Assembly: GCA_002104905.1 (NCBI GenBank)
Contig: MCFE01000091.1
Span: 1-64,000, forward strand
Origin: Basidiobolus meristosporus CBS 931.73
Taxonomy: Eukaryota > Basidiobolomycota > Basidiobolomycetes > Basidiobolales > Basidiobolaceae
Length of the DNA stretch: 64,000 bases
Reading direction: 5' to 3'
A program made the position numbers and the translations under genes. Below, in pieces: positions 61,114 to 64,000 of this stretch (the first letter of the stretch is position 1; every line of letters starts with the position of its first letter). A model generated the notes under the pieces. The model did not search any database. It saw nothing but the letters and a program-made list of their open reading frames with translations, and had not been told where the DNA came from.

Positions 61114-62848
61114 TTATTCAAATATCTTGCGCTCCTCGGCAAATCTAGATTGTACAAATCGGATGAATTCCTCAGGGTAGTTGTCTTCCAGCTTACCGAG
61201 CATGTTGTCGTGGCGATCGGCCTCCTCTACAGTCAAACATATGCAGTTCTGGATGGTCAGTGGTTGATGGCGATCCCACCGAGTCAAGGCCAGTTTATCC
61301 AAGGCCCCAGAGAGGGCACTTCTACTACGCCACAGCTCCTCCAAGACGTAGCCAGCTTCGGACTTGCTCAATCCAGGGGAAGAGGCGCTGCATGGGGTCA
61401 GGAACAGTTAGGTTGGTACTTGATGGTGAGCGTGGAGGGGGGCTGCGGTTACAGTTACCTGAACGTGTTTTTCTCTTCACGTGCCACCAGGTCTCTTTTG
61501 AGTTTTGAGAAGGTGTTGTCTTTCTGCTTGACGAACAGTGGTTGAACCTTATGCTCGGCTAACTCACAGATCACCCAAGAAGCCATGCTCATGCCGAAGA
61601 TTGCTGCGAGGGTACCTGTCGCGCGTGGGTAGGTTAAGGGCGGGTTCCATCAGGATAGGGGATCTGTAGTGAAGATATGTACCAAATGTCGGCAAGGTGG
61701 GAATTCGTCCTTCGGGGTAAATGGCGTATTGATCATATTCGCCAGCAGCCTCTTGAGCTACAACAATGGCGCACGGCCGGTCAACAAATATCCTCTGACA
61801 CCACACTGACAAACCACTCACCTGTCTTGAATTCGGTTGGTTTCTCGATCGAGTGGATCATGCCGATGTTGTTCTCCACTCCGAGTTTCCGGAGCTTGCG
61901 GCGGAGGACTCGTGCCCAAGGATCGTCTAATGTGCAGCGATTCAAGTCAGTCGAATGTTCGGGGGGGAAGGCATACGTGGGGGACTAACCGAAGGTATCG
62001 CTAAGGTCTGAGATTTGAATCCTTGAGGGATCCGCTTTCCCACCTGCGTAGGAGGTGCTGATAGCCTAATGAATGTATGAGGCTAGGTTCGCATTGTCCA
62101 TAAAATGGCGATATCACCTACCCGAAGCTGGTGATCGTGGCAGTATTTCAAGAGGTCAACTTTCGTCTGGAGATCTTGAACACAATCTAGCACGTAATCG
62201 GGCTGTCCTAAAGAATTGACGGTTGAGTTCGGTTGGATGCGAGTGTGGTTGTCGATGCTTCCTAATAAAGGGGTTTCTACCTTCGAGCATCCAAGAGGCC
62301 GTATCTTTACTGAAGCTGTCGATGACTGCCTCCACCTTCGCGTGGGGTACTATCTCTCTGATATGCTTCTTCAACACAACTGCGTTGGGAATCCCAATGT
62401 CCTCAACTGTGGCCAAAGCATGTTGGTTCATGGTCTCTCGGGTCACCTCACCGTGGTCGATAATCTTCACGCTCCCCACACCAGAGCGAAGTAACATAAG
62501 CGCGACCCAGGAGCCGATACTTCCACAGCCGACGATCACTACCGAAGCGTTGCGCAATTTCTGCACCCCTTCCTCTCCCAGAAAGGCGATGTTTCTCGAG
62601 AACTGCTCCCGCAACAAGCGGTCATCTGCTGCTGCCGCCACCGTGGCTTGGGGCAGAAGGGGGTCCTCGACGGAATACTCCTGGTAATCCTCCTTGACTT
62701 CCGCCTTCAGCTTCTTCGAGATTCTCTCGGCCTGGGCTTTCTGGAGTCTCAGAAGGGTGAGCGCGGTGACCAGCGAGCTTACACCGGCCGTGAGGAGGAC
62801 CTGGACCTTGTGGTCCTTGAGGAGATGGGTGAGGTTTTCAAGGTTCAT
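61114..62848 (-). CDS. TCD1: tRNA threonylcarbamoyladenosine dehydratase
   Basis: Seven exons: 62848-62281, 62207-62122, 62065-61990, 61926-61822, 61757-61683, 61615-61459 and 61387-61114, giving 446 residues (yeast Tcd1 is 429). It is an E1-like ATP-dependent enzyme that cyclises t6A37 of ANN-reading tRNAs to ct6A. An N-terminal membrane helix (about 14-33) matches the outer-mitochondrial-membrane location of the fungal enzymes. The adenylation domain has VVIVGCGSIGSWVALML and KIIDHGEVTRETMNQHAL. Further blocks are the GQPDYVLDCVQDLQTKVDLLKYC segment, SYAGGKADPSRIQISD and DDPWARVLRRKLRKLGV. Seven exons with consistent phases support the model. Confidence 0.95.
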
Positions 62849-63335
62849 GGGTTTCTGGACGGTAGAGGGGAGTGCGTTGATGGTGGGGATTTTTTTGGAC
62901 CGCTTGATGAGGGAAAATTTCCTACGGATTATTGGATCATATTGGTCTGCTGGGATGGGAAAAAAATCCGCTGGATTTGTGGGTCAAGCACATCACCCAA
63001 GTGACTGCTTTCAGAGTTGAGAGTTGACCGGTCATTCACAGTGCTGTGTGGTTGTCCTTGGATCAGACAAAGCCGATGGAATTCGTATGGATTCATTAGT
63101 GGCTTTTATTAGAAATCGGCTGTACATTAGAGAGATGATGAATGGTGGTATTCTCTGAAAGGAGGGCTGTGGGGGTTGATGATCACGGATATATGGTGTA
63201 GGAGGTGGAGGTGGATCAACTTTCACGATTCACTTGTCATTACTTTCCAGATCCCTGTTGAGTCTGAACAAACATAGAGTCGTGAGGGGAGGGAGGGAAG
63301 TTAGTGATGCAAGCCTGAGGTCAAGCGGGTTGACT
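62849..63335. other. intergenic, no gene seen
   Basis: Promoter of TCD1 and 3' flank of the small membrane-protein gene. Antisense ORFs here are not credible. Confidence 0.45.
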
Positions 63336-63852
63336 CTATGGTTCGTTAAGCTCTCGTAAAAAGACCGTATCATTGCGGTTGTTCGAGTGGTCAGGTGGTC
63401 GGAAGAAAGTGTCGGCCTGGAGTTTGTTTTCGAATTTTTGCGTGGGCTGGTTGGAGAAGAGAATGAGGTGAGTGCAGGAAACATGGCGGTATTGGTGCTC
63501 GATGTGGAACTACCTTTAATTTCCACTTGCGGAATATGAAGATACCTATGGCCGAGAGGACCACAACCACTCCAACCGACACTCCAGCTATGATCACGGT
63601 CTTGCTTCCGCTGCTGCTTCCACCACCGCTCCCGCCACCGCTATTGCCTTGGCCGCCGTCGTTTGAGGGGGGTTGTGGCTGTACCGGAGTTGGGTAGTCA
63701 GTTTCGGTGGCGACGATTTTTGTCACTGTGCTGCCGGCTCCAGTGGCAGTCACTATGTTTGTGCTTGTGCGGGTGCTTTGGGCAGTTGCCTGAAGACATG
63801 CGGCGAGGAGAACCAAGACAAAGTAGGTCAGAGAGGATTTTGTGTAGAGCAT
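63336..63852 (-). CDS. small single-pass membrane protein with Ser/Gly-rich ectodomain
   Basis: Two exons, 63852-63514 and 63446-63336, giving 149 residues. The start is the ATG at 63850-63852, because it opens a clean signal peptide (hydrophobic 10-22, likely cut after ATAQ). Residues 26-80 are Ser/Thr/Pro then Gly/Ser-rich, probably O-glycosylated. A transmembrane helix lies about 85-107 (TVIIAGVSVGVVVVLSAIGIF), followed by FRKWKLK. The cytosolic tail from exon 2 is polar and ends NDTVFLRELNEP. The plan is that of fungal Mid2/Wsc-like surface sensors in miniature, but no cysteine-rich WSC domain is present. No named family is certain. A purine-rich GGAGAA tract (63903-63950) lies upstream. 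Confidence 0.82.
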
Positions 63853-63902
63853 ACTCAAACGGACGAGTGGGCAGAAAAACCGGGAACGTGAGCAAGTGGA
63901 CA

Positions 63903-63950
63903 AGGGGAGGCAGAAGGGGGAGAAGGAGAAGGAGAAGGAGGAGGGGAAAC
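63903..63950. repeat. purine-rich (GGAGAA)n-like tract
   Basis: An almost pure purine strand with repeated GAAGGA units just upstream of the membrane-protein start. It is a low-complexity promoter element or simple repeat. Confidence 0.5.
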
Positions 63951-64000
63951 AGGATTTCTTTGCAAAAGTGGCGAGGCCAAAAAGTGGACGAGTTAAGGGG

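Overview
This window is nuclear DNA of a filamentous or early-diverging fungus. Most genes carry short introns of about 50-80 nt with GT-AG ends, up to 14 in one gene. The gene content is fungal: HEM12, ERG25, BST1-type GPI deacylase, LCP5, TCD1, mitochondrial uL22, VPS25 and the 25-codon RPL41. It is not a budding yeast: introns are too frequent and there is a full-length DNMT1. The exact phylum cannot be fixed from sequence alone.

Layout. Positions 1-9,870 are AT-rich and nearly gene-free. They hold a nonsense-split RG-rich ORF, a 155-bp satellite-like tandem array (about 2150-2990), a solo LTR with a 5-bp target duplication (4559-4906), a dead LINE-type reverse transcriptase (about 6780-7513) and scrambled LTR pieces. 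From 9,870 to 28,600 is a gene block: a Cys-nucleophile hydrolase, zinc alcohol dehydrogenase, Nudix hydrolase, LCP5, acetyl-CoA synthetase, a TRAPPC2L/Tca17 subunit, DNMT1, and the divergent pair ERG25/HEM12. A second repeat zone (28,894-30,081) shows one LTR nested inside another; a further copy lies at 35,151. UAP1 sits at 31.7-33.2 kb. From 36.9 kb to the end the window is gene-dense: mitochondrial aspartate aminotransferase, a glycerol-3-phosphate acyltransferase, BST1/PGAP1, VPS25, a tail-anchored coiled-coil protein, a TBC protein, RPS1 (eS1), a Myb/SANT protein, a small voltage-sensor-domain protein, uL22m, a 940-residue chromodomain protein, RPL41, TCD1 and a small single-pass membrane protein. 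Several neighbours are head to head with short shared promoters.

How the genes fit together. Most are housekeeping: carbon (ACS, AAT), haem and sterol (HEM12, ERG25), chitin and GPI precursors and processing (UAP1, BST1), phospholipid (GPAT), trafficking (TRAPPC2L, VPS25, TBC) and translation (RPS1, RPL41, uL22m, LCP5, TCD1). The distinctive theme is silencing. A maintenance-type DNA methyltransferase and a chromodomain protein lie within about 31 kb of each other in a region containing recognisable transposon debris. Once its introns are resolved, the chromodomain protein has the chromodomain, SPOC-like and C-terminal PIN-like order and the length of fission yeast Chp1, a subunit of the RITS silencing complex. 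Exon joins were deduced by eye from splice signals and reading frame and have not been checked against RNA.
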